This document shows positions 53,161-62,231 of a stretch of DNA of 64,000 nucleotides, piece after piece. The notes beneath the pieces were generated by a model. That model made no database searches. It was not told where the DNA came from and was given only the letters and a program-made list of their open reading frames with translations. Numbering within the stretch: the first letter of the stretch is position 1; each line of letters opens with the position of its first letter. The position numbers and the translations under genes are program-made. Source of the stretch: Vibrio pelagius (GTDB taxonomy: Bacteria > Pseudomonadota > Gammaproteobacteria > Enterobacterales > Vibrionaceae); contig NZ_AP025503.1 in assembly GCF_024347575.1 (NCBI RefSeq), positions 1,736,001 through 1,800,000 of the forward strand, given 5' to 3'.

Positions 53161-54957
53161 TTAATTTTCCTGATTGAGCAGTCTTTCAAATTCGTCGATT
53201 TGGGCAGAGACCATATCGATACTCTGTTGCCAGAATTCCGCTTCAGTGAGATCCATACCTAAGTGCTTCGCCACCACATCTTCAGCCATCATGCTGCCTG
53301 TATCTCTAAGAAGAGCAACGTAGTCACTGTAAAAGTGTTCACCTTTCACTTCACGCTGTGCATATACGCCCTTACTGAATAGGTAACCGAACAGGTATGG
53401 ATAGTTGTAGAAACTGACTTGCGAGATACTAAAGTGCAGTTTACTTGCCCAAAAGTATGGATCAGCCTCACTCATGGCGTCGCCGTACCACGCTTTCCAT
53501 GTTTTCTCCATTAAATCACACAGCTGCTTAGCGGTAAGCTCGCCTTTTTCACGCTGTTCATAGAACGCTTTTTCAAACTCAAATCGTACTGGAATATTGA
53601 TCATCAATACCAAGGATGAAGAGAGCTCTTCCCACAGCATTTCTAGCTTCTCATCACGCGTTTCTGCTTGTTTTAGCAAGTAGTCACGAACAATGTTTTC
53701 CGCAAAGATTGAAGCAGTTTCCGCCAACGTCATCGGGTAACGAGTTTGACACAGTGGCATGTCACGCATAACCCAGTTATGGAAGGCATGACCAAGCTCA
53801 TGAGCAAGCGTCATCAGATCAGAACGACTGCCACTCCAAGTCATGAAGACCAGTGGCGAACGTGTCGCGGCGAATTTAGTGCAGTAAGCTCCCAAGCGTT
53901 TGTTTGGCGCTGGCGCTGCATCAATCCAACCGTTTTCAACCATAAGATCAACAAACTGTGCCATTTCTGGATTCACTTCAGCAAAAGCCGTTTTGATGAC
54001 ATCGATCGCTTCATCAAATGGGTAAACCTTAGATTGTGCATCACCAAGCGGTGGCATCGCAGCAAGATGATTCCACGGTTTCATCTCATCCAAACCATGT
54101 ACTTTCGCCATCAGCAATCCCGCTTTTTGGCCTACCGAACGATTAGCTTTTGCCGTCGCCATCATGGTGTCGAGTGTTTCAGGTACAATACGGCTGCCAT
54201 GCAGACTTGGCGCTAAGAAGTGCACATCACAGATCTTGGAGCGTTTTTTGTTTTCAGTTAAGCGCCAGCCTGCCAATGCGTTAAGAATGGAAGCGAACGA
54301 TTCTTGATGCGTCGCCATTGCTTGTTGAACAGCGCGCCAAGCAGGTTCTTGTTTTTCAAACTCGCTGCCATAAAGAAGGCTTGCTGCTTGTGAGAAGCCA
54401 AGCACTTCCTCTTCGCCTTCGAGCTGCAGAGACAGTTTTAATGAACCCGTTAAGTTGTCGTATAAACGACCCCACGCATCACGACCATCAACTTCCATTG
54501 CCGCAAGCAGTTGCTCTTCAGCAACGCTTAAACGAGTTGCCGCGAGCTTACGAGAACTCTCGATAGCAAAGCCTTGGCCTGCGACATCTGGGCTGGCATG
54601 GTCTAGTACTTTTGTAATAAATTCCACGTCAGCGTGAATTAAAGTGTCTTCATATGGACTAAAAGCTTGAGACATTTCAGAGTTGAGTTTTGCCACTCGA
54701 CCCAAAAGCTGCTTCGCTTCGGTATGCGTGGCATCCACTGACGCATGGCAATTTGCGAAGGTATGAATGGTTCCTAGCAGCGTGCCTGCCGCTTCTGAGG
54801 TTTGAATCGCATTCTGCATCGCGATCACGGTATCGCGCTTTTCAACATGAAGATAAAGCAGTTCGATACACTGCTCGATCAATTCAATATCTTGATCAAT
54901 TTTTGAATCGTCTAATCCACGATATGCAATGCTCAAATCCCAACTTGGCGTTGTCAT
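53161..54957 (-). CDS. pepF: M3 family oligoendopeptidase F
   Basis: A 598-residue cytosolic zinc oligopeptidase, the normal length for the family. The active site is LAHELGHAFHNWVM (HExxH), followed by ETASIFAENIVRD, which supplies the third ligand Glu. It clears short peptides. I start at 54957 (MTTPSWDLSIAYRGLD) because AAGGACAG lies upstream and the 22-codon longer form is atypical. It is separated from the cob cluster by a terminator at 55006-55031. Confidence 0.92.
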   Translation of the reverse strand: MTTPSWDLSIAYRGLDDSKIDQDIELIEQCIELLYLHVEKRDTVIAMQNAIQTSEAAGTLLGTIHTFANCHASVDATHTEAKQLLGRVAKLNSEMSQAFSPYEDTLIHADVEFITKVLDHASPDVAGQGFAIESSRKLAATRLSVAEEQLLAAMEVDGRDAWGRLYDNLTGSLKLSLQLEGEEEVLGFSQAASLLYGSEFEKQEPAWRAVQQAMATHQESFASILNALAGWRLTENKKRSKICDVHFLAPSLHGSRIVPETLDTMMATAKANRSVGQKAGLLMAKVHGLDEMKPWNHLAAMPPLGDAQSKVYPFDEAIDVIKTAFAEVNPEMAQFVDLMVENGWIDAAPAPNKRLGAYCTKFAATRSPLVFMTWSGSRSDLMTLAHELGHAFHNWVMRDMPLCQTRYPMTLAETASIFAENIVRDYLLKQAETRDEKLEMLWEELSSSLVLMINIPVRFEFEKAFYEQREKGELTAKQLCDLMEKTWKAWYGDAMSEADPYFWASKLHFSISQVSFYNYPYLFGYLFSKGVYAQREVKGEHFYSDYVALLRDTGSMMAEDVVAKHLGMDLTEAEFWQQSIDMVSAQIDEFERLLNQEN

Positions 54958-55005
54958 GAGTTCTGTCCTTATTCTGTGCGATGTTACATCGATAAATTGG
55001 TATAT

Positions 55006-55031
55006 TAAAAAACCAGCTCTCACTGGCTGGT
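55006..55031 (-). terminator. Terminator of the cob cluster
   Basis: A 6-bp stem ACCAGC/GCTGGT (55012-55017 with 55026-55031) followed on the minus strand by six T, directly after the cobC stop. Confidence 0.75.
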
Positions 55032-55033
55032 GC

Positions 55034-55657
55034 TTAAGGCGTCAATAATGGCTGCCCTATCACCTTCACACTGATATAGTTATTGTCTGTTTGTGTGATT
55101 TGAATGTGTGTCAGAGACGCATTGCCAATGGCAAGGTTGGAGTAAAGCGTTGGCTTCTTCCAATCAATATCCAAACAGTGCGCCAAAATCATTCGAATGA
55201 CGCCACCATGCGTAACCAATAATGTATTGTCATTGGTGTAACTAATAAGTTGCGACCAACCTTGAATTACTCGTTGATGGAATGCCTGTAAACTTTCCGC
55301 TCCAGCAAGTTGGTTATTTGCTGGATCTTGCCAGAACGACTCTAAACTCTCCCATTGCCCGCTTAGAAGGTCGAAAGGCACGCCATCTACATCACCGAAA
55401 TTCATCTCTTGCAGCTCGTCGATGCTCTGCAAAGGTATTGATTTGGCTTGCGCCGCTCTCTCTGCCAAATCATAACAACGGCGCAGTGGTGATGTTGCTA
55501 CTGCATCAAATTTAATCGAAAGTGCTGTTATTGCTGCGCAAATCTCATCTTGGAGTGACGCGTCAACGAGCACGTCTGTCTTGCCATTGAGTGCAGCCTC
55601 TCCAAGTACTTTGCCATGACGAACGAGGTAAATATGTTTGGTACGTATCTTGTTCAA
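55034..55657 (-). CDS. cobC: Alpha-ribazole phosphatase / adenosylcobalamin phosphatase
   Basis: A 207-residue histidine phosphatase: the catalytic YLVRHGKVLG, then TSPLRRCYDLAERAAQ, EMNFGDVDG and LLVTHGGVIRMIL. It removes the 5'-phosphate in nucleotide loop assembly. It is the last gene of cobT-cobS-cobU-cobC, 10 bp after cobU, and is followed by a terminator. Confidence 0.88.
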   Translation of the reverse strand: MNKIRTKHIYLVRHGKVLGEAALNGKTDVLVDASLQDEICAAITALSIKFDAVATSPLRRCYDLAERAAQAKSIPLQSIDELQEMNFGDVDGVPFDLLSGQWESLESFWQDPANNQLAGAESLQAFHQRVIQGWSQLISYTNDNTLLVTHGGVIRMILAHCLDIDWKKPTLYSNLAIGNASLTHIQITQTDNNYISVKVIGQPLLTP

Positions 55658-55667
55658 TATGAGCCCG

Positions 55668-56222
55668 TTAGCCTTCGTTTTTTAGAACCATAGGTAACCC
55701 TGCTGCAATGAAAGTGACCCGCTTCACCACTTTCGCTAAGGCTTGGTTCATTCTGCCAGCATTGTCTACAAATAAACGAGACACTTGCCCCATAGGAACA
55801 ACACCAAGCCCCACTTCATTCGAAACCAAAATGATAGTTGCAGGACTCGCTTCAACGGCATCGACTAACTCTTCTATCCAACTTTCGACTTGCGCGTTCG
55901 TCGCTTGCTCACCAAGCTGAAAAATCACATTGTTGAGCCAAAGTGTTAAGCAATCTACCAAAACCACATCTGATGCATTTAAATCACGCAGTGTTTTTGC
56001 AAGCTCAAGTGGTACTTCATGTTCTTGCCAACGTGCATCGCGTCGTTGTTGGTGATGAAGAATACGAGCCTCCATCTCTGCATCAAAACTGGTTGCAGTT
56101 GCTATGTAGTGCAGTTGAAGCCCTTCGTTGCTAGATTTCTCAATGGCTTGTTTTTCAGCGAAGCTCGACTTTCCTGAGCGTGCTCCACCAAGAATTAAAT
56201 GCGTAGATTTTTGATGGTTCAT
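55668..56222 (-). CDS. cobU: Adenosylcobinamide kinase / guanylyltransferase
   Basis: A 184-residue bifunctional enzyme. The P-loop GGARSGKSSFAE lies at about 13-24, the guanylylated His is in ILHHQQRRDARWQEHE, and VLVDCLTLWLNN is the Walker B region. It phosphorylates adenosylcobinamide and attaches GMP. It starts 9 bp after cobS. Confidence 0.92.
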   Translation of the reverse strand: MNHQKSTHLILGGARSGKSSFAEKQAIEKSSNEGLQLHYIATATSFDAEMEARILHHQQRRDARWQEHEVPLELAKTLRDLNASDVVLVDCLTLWLNNVIFQLGEQATNAQVESWIEELVDAVEASPATIILVSNEVGLGVVPMGQVSRLFVDNAGRMNQALAKVVKRVTFIAAGLPMVLKNEG

Positions 56223-56231
56223 GATTCGTGT

Positions 56232-57041
56232 TTACCCAATAAGCCCATTATAAAACGCAGCGATAAACAGTAAGTAAGTTGAAAGTTCGACCAGTTGCTG
56301 CGCGGCACCTAAGCAGTCTCCAGTAAAGCCACCAATACGAAGCGTTAACCAACGTTTAAGCAGTGTACGAACGGTATAACCAATGACCAACAACAAAGCG
56401 CTAAATTCAATACCAAACCATAAGCTCGGTATTAATCCAATGGTAATCAAAAATAGAGTTTCAGAGCGTGTCTGCTTATTGGCTAATGGCTTACTCTTGC
56501 TGGTATCGGGATCGCTTACATAAGGCATGTCATAAATCAGCGATGCGGCGATCGCTCGACTAAATGCGTAGCTAGAAACCAATATCATGAAAAGATCCGC
56601 GGTACTTGTTTGCCCAATGAGTTCACTCAGAAACACCCATTTACCCAATAGCGCCATGATCAAGGCAGAGGCACCATAAGTCCCAATACGACTGTCTTTC
56701 ATAATGGTTAGGCGTCGCTCAAGGGTCATGCCTCCACCAATACCATCGGCCATATCTGTCAGGCCATCTTCGTGGAATGCACCTGTCAGCATTAAGCTGA
56801 ATACCATCATAAGGATTAATGCGACGTCAGTAGGTAAGAACAAACTTAGCAAAACATAAACGCTGGCACACAGTAGACCGAGCATAATGCCGACCATTGA
56901 AAAATATCGCCCAGCTCGATTCATACGCTCTTCGGAATAAGGCGTATCGTGTGGCACCGGTAGACGAGAGAAGAAGCCCAACGCCAACAAAAACAGTTGC
57001 CACTGATATTTAAAGCCGCTGTTTGTCTCAGACTGGTCCAT
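56232..57041 (-). CDS. cobS: Adenosylcobinamide-GDP ribazoletransferase (cobalamin synthase)
   Basis: A 269-residue inner-membrane protein with about six hydrophobic segments. FSRLPVPHD, the Asp-rich GAFHEDGLTDMADGIGGG and RRLTIMKDSRIGTYGA are CobS signatures. It joins the activated corrinoid to alpha-ribazole. It starts exactly at the end of cobT (shared base at 57041). Confidence 0.93.
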   Translation of the reverse strand: MDQSETNSGFKYQWQLFLLALGFFSRLPVPHDTPYSEERMNRAGRYFSMVGIMLGLLCASVYVLLSLFLPTDVALILMMVFSLMLTGAFHEDGLTDMADGIGGGMTLERRLTIMKDSRIGTYGASALIMALLGKWVFLSELIGQTSTADLFMILVSSYAFSRAIAASLIYDMPYVSDPDTSKSKPLANKQTRSETLFLITIGLIPSLWFGIEFSALLLVIGYTVRTLLKRWLTLRIGGFTGDCLGAAQQLVELSTYLLFIAAFYNGLIG

Positions 57042-58087
57042 TACACCGTCACTCCAGCACTTTCAAAGCTTGCCATGTTGTTGTAAAACTCAGCGGCGGC
57101 CTTAATCAAAGGCAGTGCCAATGCAGCACCCGTGCCCTCACCCAACCTGAGTCCCAAGTCCAACATAGGGTCGGCATCTAACTCTCTCAACACATATTGA
57201 TGCGCGTGTTCTTGAGATTTGTGTGCAAACAGCATGTAATCGCGACATCTTGGTTCAATTAAGTTCGCTACATATGCCGCCACCGAAACAATAAAACCAT
57301 CAACTAAAATCGGTGTTTGCGCCTTTGCTGCGCCGATAAATCCACCAACCATTTGTACAATTTCAAATCCGCCCACTTCAGCAAGTACTTGCTCTACGTT
57401 TTTTCCTTTACAGCGTTCAACACCGTTGGCAACCACTTGCTGCTTTCGCTTAAGTTGTTCGTCATCTATTCCAGTACCAAGGCCAACACACTCTTTTGCA
57501 TCTAACCCCGTTAAGGCGCTCAGTATTGCCGAAGCACTGCTGGTATTACCAATACCCATTTCACCAAACATAACGAGATTGCAGCCGTGCGCAATTTTAC
57601 TTTCAATCAAAGACTGACCATAGCCGATCCCTTTCTCGACTTGCTCAAGTGACATCGCTGCTTGCTGATTAAAATTGTGAGTGCCGTTACCCAATCTTTG
57701 AGCGACCAATAACTCGGTATGACTACCCGAAATATCACTGGTATCTATGGCTTGTAAAATACCTGCGTCCACAACGGTTAAGTCAATATCGTTTAACCGA
57801 CAGAAACAGTTGATCGCGGCGCCACCATGAACAAAGTTCAATACCATTTGCTGAGTCACGGCACTTGGGGCAATACTCACCCCTTCATCCGCAACTCCGT
57901 GATCACCAGCAAAAACAAACATTGAAGGCTTGGTGATTTGAATGTTCTCAATCGGTGTTTGACTTTGCTGGCTTTGAATAAGCGCCAGTTGAAAAGCGGT
58001 CTTCTCTAAAAGGCCAAGGGCGCCCAATGGTTTGGTTTTTTGATCGATTCGATTTTGTATAAACGCAGAGTGTTGAGTATCTAGCAT
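57041..58087 (-). CDS. cobT: Nicotinate-nucleotide-dimethylbenzimidazole phosphoribosyltransferase
   Basis: A 348-residue enzyme that makes alpha-ribazole 5'-phosphate. Landmarks are [63 protein letters not shown] and the catalytic Glu in [13 protein letters not shown]. It heads the lower-ligand cluster. The corrin-ring pathway genes are absent from the window, so corrinoid salvage is the visible role. Two near-identical 20-bp repeats lie upstream. Confidence 0.94.
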   Translation of the reverse strand: MLDTQHSAFIQNRIDQKTKPLGALGLLEKTAFQLALIQSQQSQTPIENIQITKPSMFVFAGDHGVADEGVSIAPSAVTQQMVLNFVHGGAAINCFCRLNDIDLTVVDAGILQAIDTSDISGSHTELLVAQRLGNGTHNFNQQAAMSLEQVEKGIGYGQSLIESKIAHGCNLVMFGEMGIGNTSSASAILSALTGLDAKECVGLGTGIDDEQLKRKQQVVANGVERCKGKNVEQVLAEVGGFEIVQMVGGFIGAAKAQTPILVDGFIVSVAAYVANLIEPRCRDYMLFAHKSQEHAHQYVLRELDADPMLDLGLRLGEGTGAALALPLIKAAAEFYNNMASFESAGVTV

Positions 58088-58157
58088 GAAGATGACTTAC
58101 CAATGTGATGATTTGAGACTTTTAATCGTTAAATGACGTTTTTTGCTGAGAGCGCAG

Positions 58158-58197
58158 TAGTTTCTTACGTAGAAAAATAGTTTCTTACATAGAAAAA
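58158..58197. repeat. Two tandem 20-bp repeats upstream of cobT
   Basis: TAGTTTCTTACGTAGAAAAA at 58158-58177 is followed directly by a copy differing at one base (G to A) at 58178-58197. Each unit holds an imperfect palindrome (TTTCT...AGAAA). They lie 71-110 bp before the cobT start and could be regulator sites; no regulator is known. Confidence 0.6.
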
Positions 58198-58198
58198 T

Positions 58199-58230
58199 CA
58201 GAAAGCTAAGCCCATCGTTGGCTCAGCTTT
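58199..58230 (-). terminator. Terminator of the flavin reductase gene
   Basis: GAAAGCTAAGCCC/GGCTCAGCTTTC forms a 12-bp stem with one mismatch, just downstream of the minus-strand stop at 58234. Confidence 0.75.
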
Positions 58231-58233
58231 CGA

Positions 58234-58845
58234 TTATTTTGGTCGTGCTACCGAAAAAACATTAGAGAGAGTTGCGTATTCACCGCCACCAAGACGTGAC
58301 AACGGGTTTAACGCTAAAGCATCTATTTTCAATCGCTCACTGGTTTGATCGATAATCTCTTCAGCAATGTACACCGCTTCAACCTTTGCAAACACTAAGC
58401 TTTGGGGAACCTCTCCTACTTCTTTAACTTCAAAAAGCGTGCACCCAAACGCCACAGAGCAAGACTTAACTCGAGGCAAAGAGAAGCCTTCAAACTCGAC
58501 CAACTCTATATCGTTCGCTTGTATTTCCGAATGATCATGATCCAGTGTTGCAGCTGTAGAGGTCATCACCTCCGCAGAGGATTCAGACGCGATATGAATA
58601 ACTAACTTACCGGTTTCTATCGCATTTTTTGCAGTGTCTTTGATTTCACCTGTCGGCTTTTTACCCACAGAAAGCATCAACAATGGAGGCTGGCTCGATA
58701 CTGGAGTGAAGTAGGAAAATGGAGCAAGATTAAATACATCACCACTTGATTTGGTCAGCGCCCACGCTATGGGACGAGGGACAACTGTTTGAGTCATCAG
58801 GTGGTAGATTTCATTTGCAGAGAGAGAATCGAACTGGAGGTTCAT
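58234..58845 (-). CDS. Flavin reductase family protein
   Basis: A 203-residue protein of the flavin reductase-like (DIM6/NTAB) family that binds FMN: VVPRPIAWALTKSSGDVFNLAPFSYFTPVSSQPPLLMLSVG covers the flavin site and FSLPRVKSCSVAFGCTLFEV the sheet behind it. It may act as a flavin:NAD(P)H reductase or a flavoprotein oxygenase. I start at 58845 with AAGGAAG upstream. It is monocistronic between the cob cluster and tcyP. Confidence 0.85.
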   Translation of the reverse strand: MNLQFDSLSANEIYHLMTQTVVPRPIAWALTKSSGDVFNLAPFSYFTPVSSQPPLLMLSVGKKPTGEIKDTAKNAIETGKLVIHIASESSAEVMTSTAATLDHDHSEIQANDIELVEFEGFSLPRVKSCSVAFGCTLFEVKEVGEVPQSLVFAKVEAVYIAEEIIDQTSERLKIDALALNPLSRLGGGEYATLSNVFSVARPK

Positions 58846-58875
58846 CGCGCTTCCTTGGCTGTGACAAAGTAACAA

Positions 58876-59258
58876 TCAGTGTACTTGCTATCGTCTGATC
58901 TATCTATCGATAACTCGCCTTTCAAACTGCGATTGTTGTTGGATTGAACAAAATTCGCTCGAGTTAGAGTCGACTGCCGATGCGATGCTGTTTAGATTAT
59001 TCGACAACAATTCAAAAAAATGTCCAAATCTTTCTCCGAGTGAGGTGTTCAATTTTTTGTCGAAATATCGTTAGATTGATGCCAGAACCATCACTCTGTT
59101 GAATATGCGAACAACTGTTCTTTTGGATATGACTAATTGTTCTATCAAATTACTTTTCCTTATTTTACGTTTTGTTACAGAACGTTATTTTAGCTAGCTG
59201 TGCTCACGCCTATACCCCTAGGCTCTTATTGTTCTGAAGTAATTCATAAGGAAATTCA
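58876..59258. other. Divergent promoter region of flavin reductase and tcyP
   Basis: No gene is visible. The tcyP promoter should lie here; ATAAGGAAATTCA supplies the tcyP ribosome binding site. No riboswitch or operator was recognised. Confidence 0.4.
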
Positions 59259-60632
59259 ATGTCACTCCCTGCTATCGCTGCCTTGGCGGTATTCACTGGT
59301 ATTCTATTTTTTCTCTACGGGCAGCAGAAAAAAGAACACACACTTTCCCGCTTAGTGCTGCTTGGTCTTGTCTTTGGTAGTGGTTTTGGTCTTGCTCTAC
59401 AACTGCTATTTGGCGAAGGCAACCCAATCATCAAAGAGACATTGGACTGGGTCAACATCGTTGGCCGTGGTTACGTTGGTTTACTCAAAATGGTGATCAT
59501 GCCACTGGTGCTTGTTTCCATGATCGCAGCGGTTGTGAAACTTGAGAAAGGCGGCTCCCTAGGAAAGATTTCAGGCATCACCATTTCAATCTTATTGGCG
59601 ACGACCGCAATCTCAGCAATCATCGGTATCATGGTAACGCAGGCATTTGGTCTGACTGCAGAGGGGCTTACAGAAGGTGCTCGTGAAACAGCACGTCTAG
59701 CAGCACTTGAAACTCGCGCAGACCGTGTCTCTGACCTGACTATCCCTCAAATGCTGGTTAGCTTTATTCCGACTAACCCATTTGCAGACCTAACTGGTGC
59801 TCGCTCTACTTCTATTATTGCCGTTGTTATTTTTGGTGTATTAACCGGTATTGCAGCACGTAAAGTGATGGCAGAAAAAGAAGAACTAGAGTCTCCGATT
59901 CGCACTTTTGTGGAAGCGGCTCAATCTATCGTTATGCGCCTAGTTAAGATGATCATGGCTCTAACGCCATACGGCATCGCTGCACTAATGGCGAAAGTTG
60001 TCGCAACATCAAGTGCTTCCGACATTCTTAGCCTACTCGGTTTCATCGTTGCTTCTTACGTGGCAATTTTACTGATGTTTGTGGTTCACGGCGTATTAGT
60101 TTCATTTTTTGGTGTGAACCCGAAAGAATACTTCAAGAAGATCTGGCCAGTACTGACCTTTGCATTCACATCGCGCAGTTCTGCAGCAACGATTCCTCTT
60201 AACGTTGAAGCACAAATCACTAAGCTCAATGTGCCACCAGCGATTGCAAACTTATCTGCGTCATTCGGTGCAACAATCGGTCAAAATGGCTGTGCGGGTA
60301 TCTACCCTGCAATGCTAGCGGTAATGGTTGCGCCAACCATGGGTATCAATCCAATGGACATCAACTTCATCTTATCGCTGATCGCTATCATTACAGTAAG
60401 CTCATTTGGTATTGCTGGCGTAGGTGGCGGTGCAACGTTTGCAGCGTTAATCGTACTGCCTGCTATGGGGTTACCTGTGACTATCGCAGCACTGCTTATC
60501 TCTATCGAACCGCTTATCGATATGGCTCGTACTGCGCTAAACGTATCGGGTTCAATGACTGCAGGTACTATCACGAGTCGTATTTTGGGCAACAAAGAAG
60601 AGAAGAACGATCTTCAACAAGCTCAAGCATAA
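59259..60632 (+). CDS. tcyP: L-cystine transporter (sodium:dicarboxylate symporter family)
   Basis: A 457-residue inner-membrane symporter closely resembling E. coli YdjN/TcyP along its length: VNIVGRGYVGLLKMVIMPLVLVSMI, LTAEGLTEGARETARL, SFIPTNPFADLTGA, TFAFTSRSSAATIPLNVEAQ, IGQNGCAGIYPAMLAVMVAPT and PLIDMARTALNVSGSMTAGT. It imports cystine. Monocistronic, with a terminator at 60687. Confidence 0.93.
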   Translation: MSLPAIAALAVFTGILFFLYGQQKKEHTLSRLVLLGLVFGSGFGLALQLLFGEGNPIIKETLDWVNIVGRGYVGLLKMVIMPLVLVSMIAAVVKLEKGGSLGKISGITISILLATTAISAIIGIMVTQAFGLTAEGLTEGARETARLAALETRADRVSDLTIPQMLVSFIPTNPFADLTGARSTSIIAVVIFGVLTGIAARKVMAEKEELESPIRTFVEAAQSIVMRLVKMIMALTPYGIAALMAKVVATSSASDILSLLGFIVASYVAILLMFVVHGVLVSFFGVNPKEYFKKIWPVLTFAFTSRSSAATIPLNVEAQITKLNVPPAIANLSASFGATIGQNGCAGIYPAMLAVMVAPTMGINPMDINFILSLIAIITVSSFGIAGVGGGATFAALIVLPAMGLPVTIAALLISIEPLIDMARTALNVSGSMTAGTITSRILGNKEEKNDLQQAQA

Positions 60633-60686
60633 CGTGCTAGTAAGCGTCGACTCAAGGCGAGCAACGTATACTCATTTAAGCTAAAG

Positions 60687-60715
60687 AAAACCGATGCGCT
60701 TGCATCGGTTTTTGT
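60687..60715. terminator. Terminator of tcyP, possibly bidirectional
   Basis: An 11-bp stem AAAACCGATGC/GCATCGGTTTT (60687-60697 with 60702-60712) followed by TGTTT; it lies between convergent genes. Confidence 0.88.
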
Positions 60716-60731
60716 TTCTTGCGTAAGAATA

Positions 60732-61127
60732 TTAAAGCTGAAGATCAGAGATACTTGACTGAGCAAGCAATTCATCTTCTTCCTCGCTCAAGCCACTGAT
60801 ACCAATAGCTCCAATAATACGGCCAGAGGAAACAATAGGTACGCCACCTTTAAAGCCAGTGATATTCGAGTCATTCCAATAACCCATATCTTTGCCTGTC
60901 GCACGCGCCCACTCACCTAAGTTACCACTTGGTTGACGATCACGCGCCGACGTATACGCTTTGCTTTTTGCGAGCAAACCAGCCTGGACACTAACGTCGT
61001 CCATTTTAGCGAATGCGATCAATTCACCGTGCGTATCACAAACAGCAACGGCAATTTGCTGCTGATTCTGAGCTGCTATTTCAATCGCCGTCGCAACCGC
61101 TTGTTGAGCTTTATTTAAAGTCAGCAT
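60732..61127 (-). CDS. GlcG/HbpS family haem-binding-like protein
   Basis: A 131-residue single-domain protein: ISVAVCDTHGELIAFAKMDD, LLAKSKAYTSARDRQPSG and GGVPIVSSGRIIGAIGISG match the GlcG/HbpS fold found in glycolate-oxidase operons and haem-binding sensors. It lies 10 bp after the aldo/keto reductase and is probably cotranscribed. The ligand is unknown. Confidence 0.8.
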   Translation of the reverse strand: MLTLNKAQQAVATAIEIAAQNQQQIAVAVCDTHGELIAFAKMDDVSVQAGLLAKSKAYTSARDRQPSGNLGEWARATGKDMGYWNDSNITGFKGGVPIVSSGRIIGAIGISGLSEEEDELLAQSSISDLQL

Positions 61128-61137
61128 GATTATTTAC

Positions 61138-62112
61138 CTATGGTAGTGCTTGACCACGAGAGTAAACAAATAAGTTGTACCACTCTTCGCGAGTTAACTT
61201 AATCTGAGTCGCAGCAGCACTTGCGCGAATTCGGTCGAGATTAGTTGTGCCGATCACAGGTTGAATACCGGCTGGGTGGCGTAGAAGAAACGCTAATACA
61301 ATCGCTTCGCTCGTCACACCGTATTTCTCAGAAAGTTGTTGAACGTATTTCGAAGTCGCTCGTACACTTTCGTCCTCTGAATTTAAACCCTGCTCAGAGA
61401 AGCGTCCTTGTGCCAAACAACCCCATGCTTGAAGTTGCACGCCATGAGCTCGGCAGTACTCTAGTGTGCCCGGAGCCCAATCAGACTCATTCAACCCTTG
61501 AGAATTAACTAGAACAACATCGTTAAGCCAATCCAGTTTCGCTAGGCTCATTTCCATCTGGTTAACCACTAAAGGTTGGTCAAGAGCAGATTGCAGATAC
61601 TCAATCTGATGACCACTCATGTTAGACACACCAAAATGTTCGACCTTACCCGCTGCATGCAGGTCTTGAAGCGTACGAGCTAACTCATCAAGCTCCATCA
61701 ATGGATCAGGGCGGTGTAATAAGAGTACGTCTAGCTTCTCCGTATTTAAGCGTTCAAGAATGCCTTCCACAGAGCTCTGCACCCATTGCGCAGAGAAATC
61801 ATAGCGTCCAACATTACCTTCGCCTTGAAAACGAATGCCACATTTCGATTGCAGAAACATTTGATCGCGCAATTCAGGCTGGCTCTTTAGTACTTGGCCA
61901 AAGGCCTGCTCTGCTTTAGAAAATGTATAAATGTCTGCATGATCAAAAAGATTGATACCTGAAGCCATTGCCGTTTCGATAATACCTTGTGTTTGGTAAA
62001 CATCATCTTGAGAAACAGGGTTGTCGTTCCAACCACCGCCTAGCCCCATACAGCCGTAAGCAATCTCACTGACGTTGGTTAAATGTTTTGATAAAGGAAG
62101 TACGTTTTTCAT
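61138..62112 (-). CDS. Aldo/keto reductase (YdhF-like)
   Basis: A 324-residue NADPH-dependent reductase with the catalytic tetrad Asp (LFDHADIYTFSKAE), Tyr, Lys (MFLQSKCGIR) and His (VLLLHRPDPLM). The C-terminal nucleotide-binding part is AFLLRHPAGIQPVIGTTNLDRIR. It is divergent from the LysR gene at 62232, which likely controls it and the GlcG-like gene. Confidence 0.9.
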   Translation of the reverse strand: MKNVLPLSKHLTNVSEIAYGCMGLGGGWNDNPVSQDDVYQTQGIIETAMASGINLFDHADIYTFSKAEQAFGQVLKSQPELRDQMFLQSKCGIRFQGEGNVGRYDFSAQWVQSSVEGILERLNTEKLDVLLLHRPDPLMELDELARTLQDLHAAGKVEHFGVSNMSGHQIEYLQSALDQPLVVNQMEMSLAKLDWLNDVVLVNSQGLNESDWAPGTLEYCRAHGVQLQAWGCLAQGRFSEQGLNSEDESVRATSKYVQQLSEKYGVTSEAIVLAFLLRHPAGIQPVIGTTNLDRIRASAAATQIKLTREEWYNLFVYSRGQALP

Positions 62113-62231
62113 TGTTCATTCTCGTATTCATGAAATCAGCCTCAATCATATTGTTCTACAAGAAAAACAGAATAGCCTGAATCCGAAATAATTGTTCGTT
62201 ATAATGAACAAATGAAAACTGGAGATAAGAT

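Noticed and set aside
53746..54216. 156-codon plus-strand frame inside pepF
   Set aside because: Antisense shadow of pepF; composition follows the opposite-strand codons.
58088..58233. Cobalamin riboswitch upstream of cobT
   Set aside because: No B12-box-like sequence and the spacer is too short; only a terminator and tandem repeats are seen. The btuC leader also lacks one.
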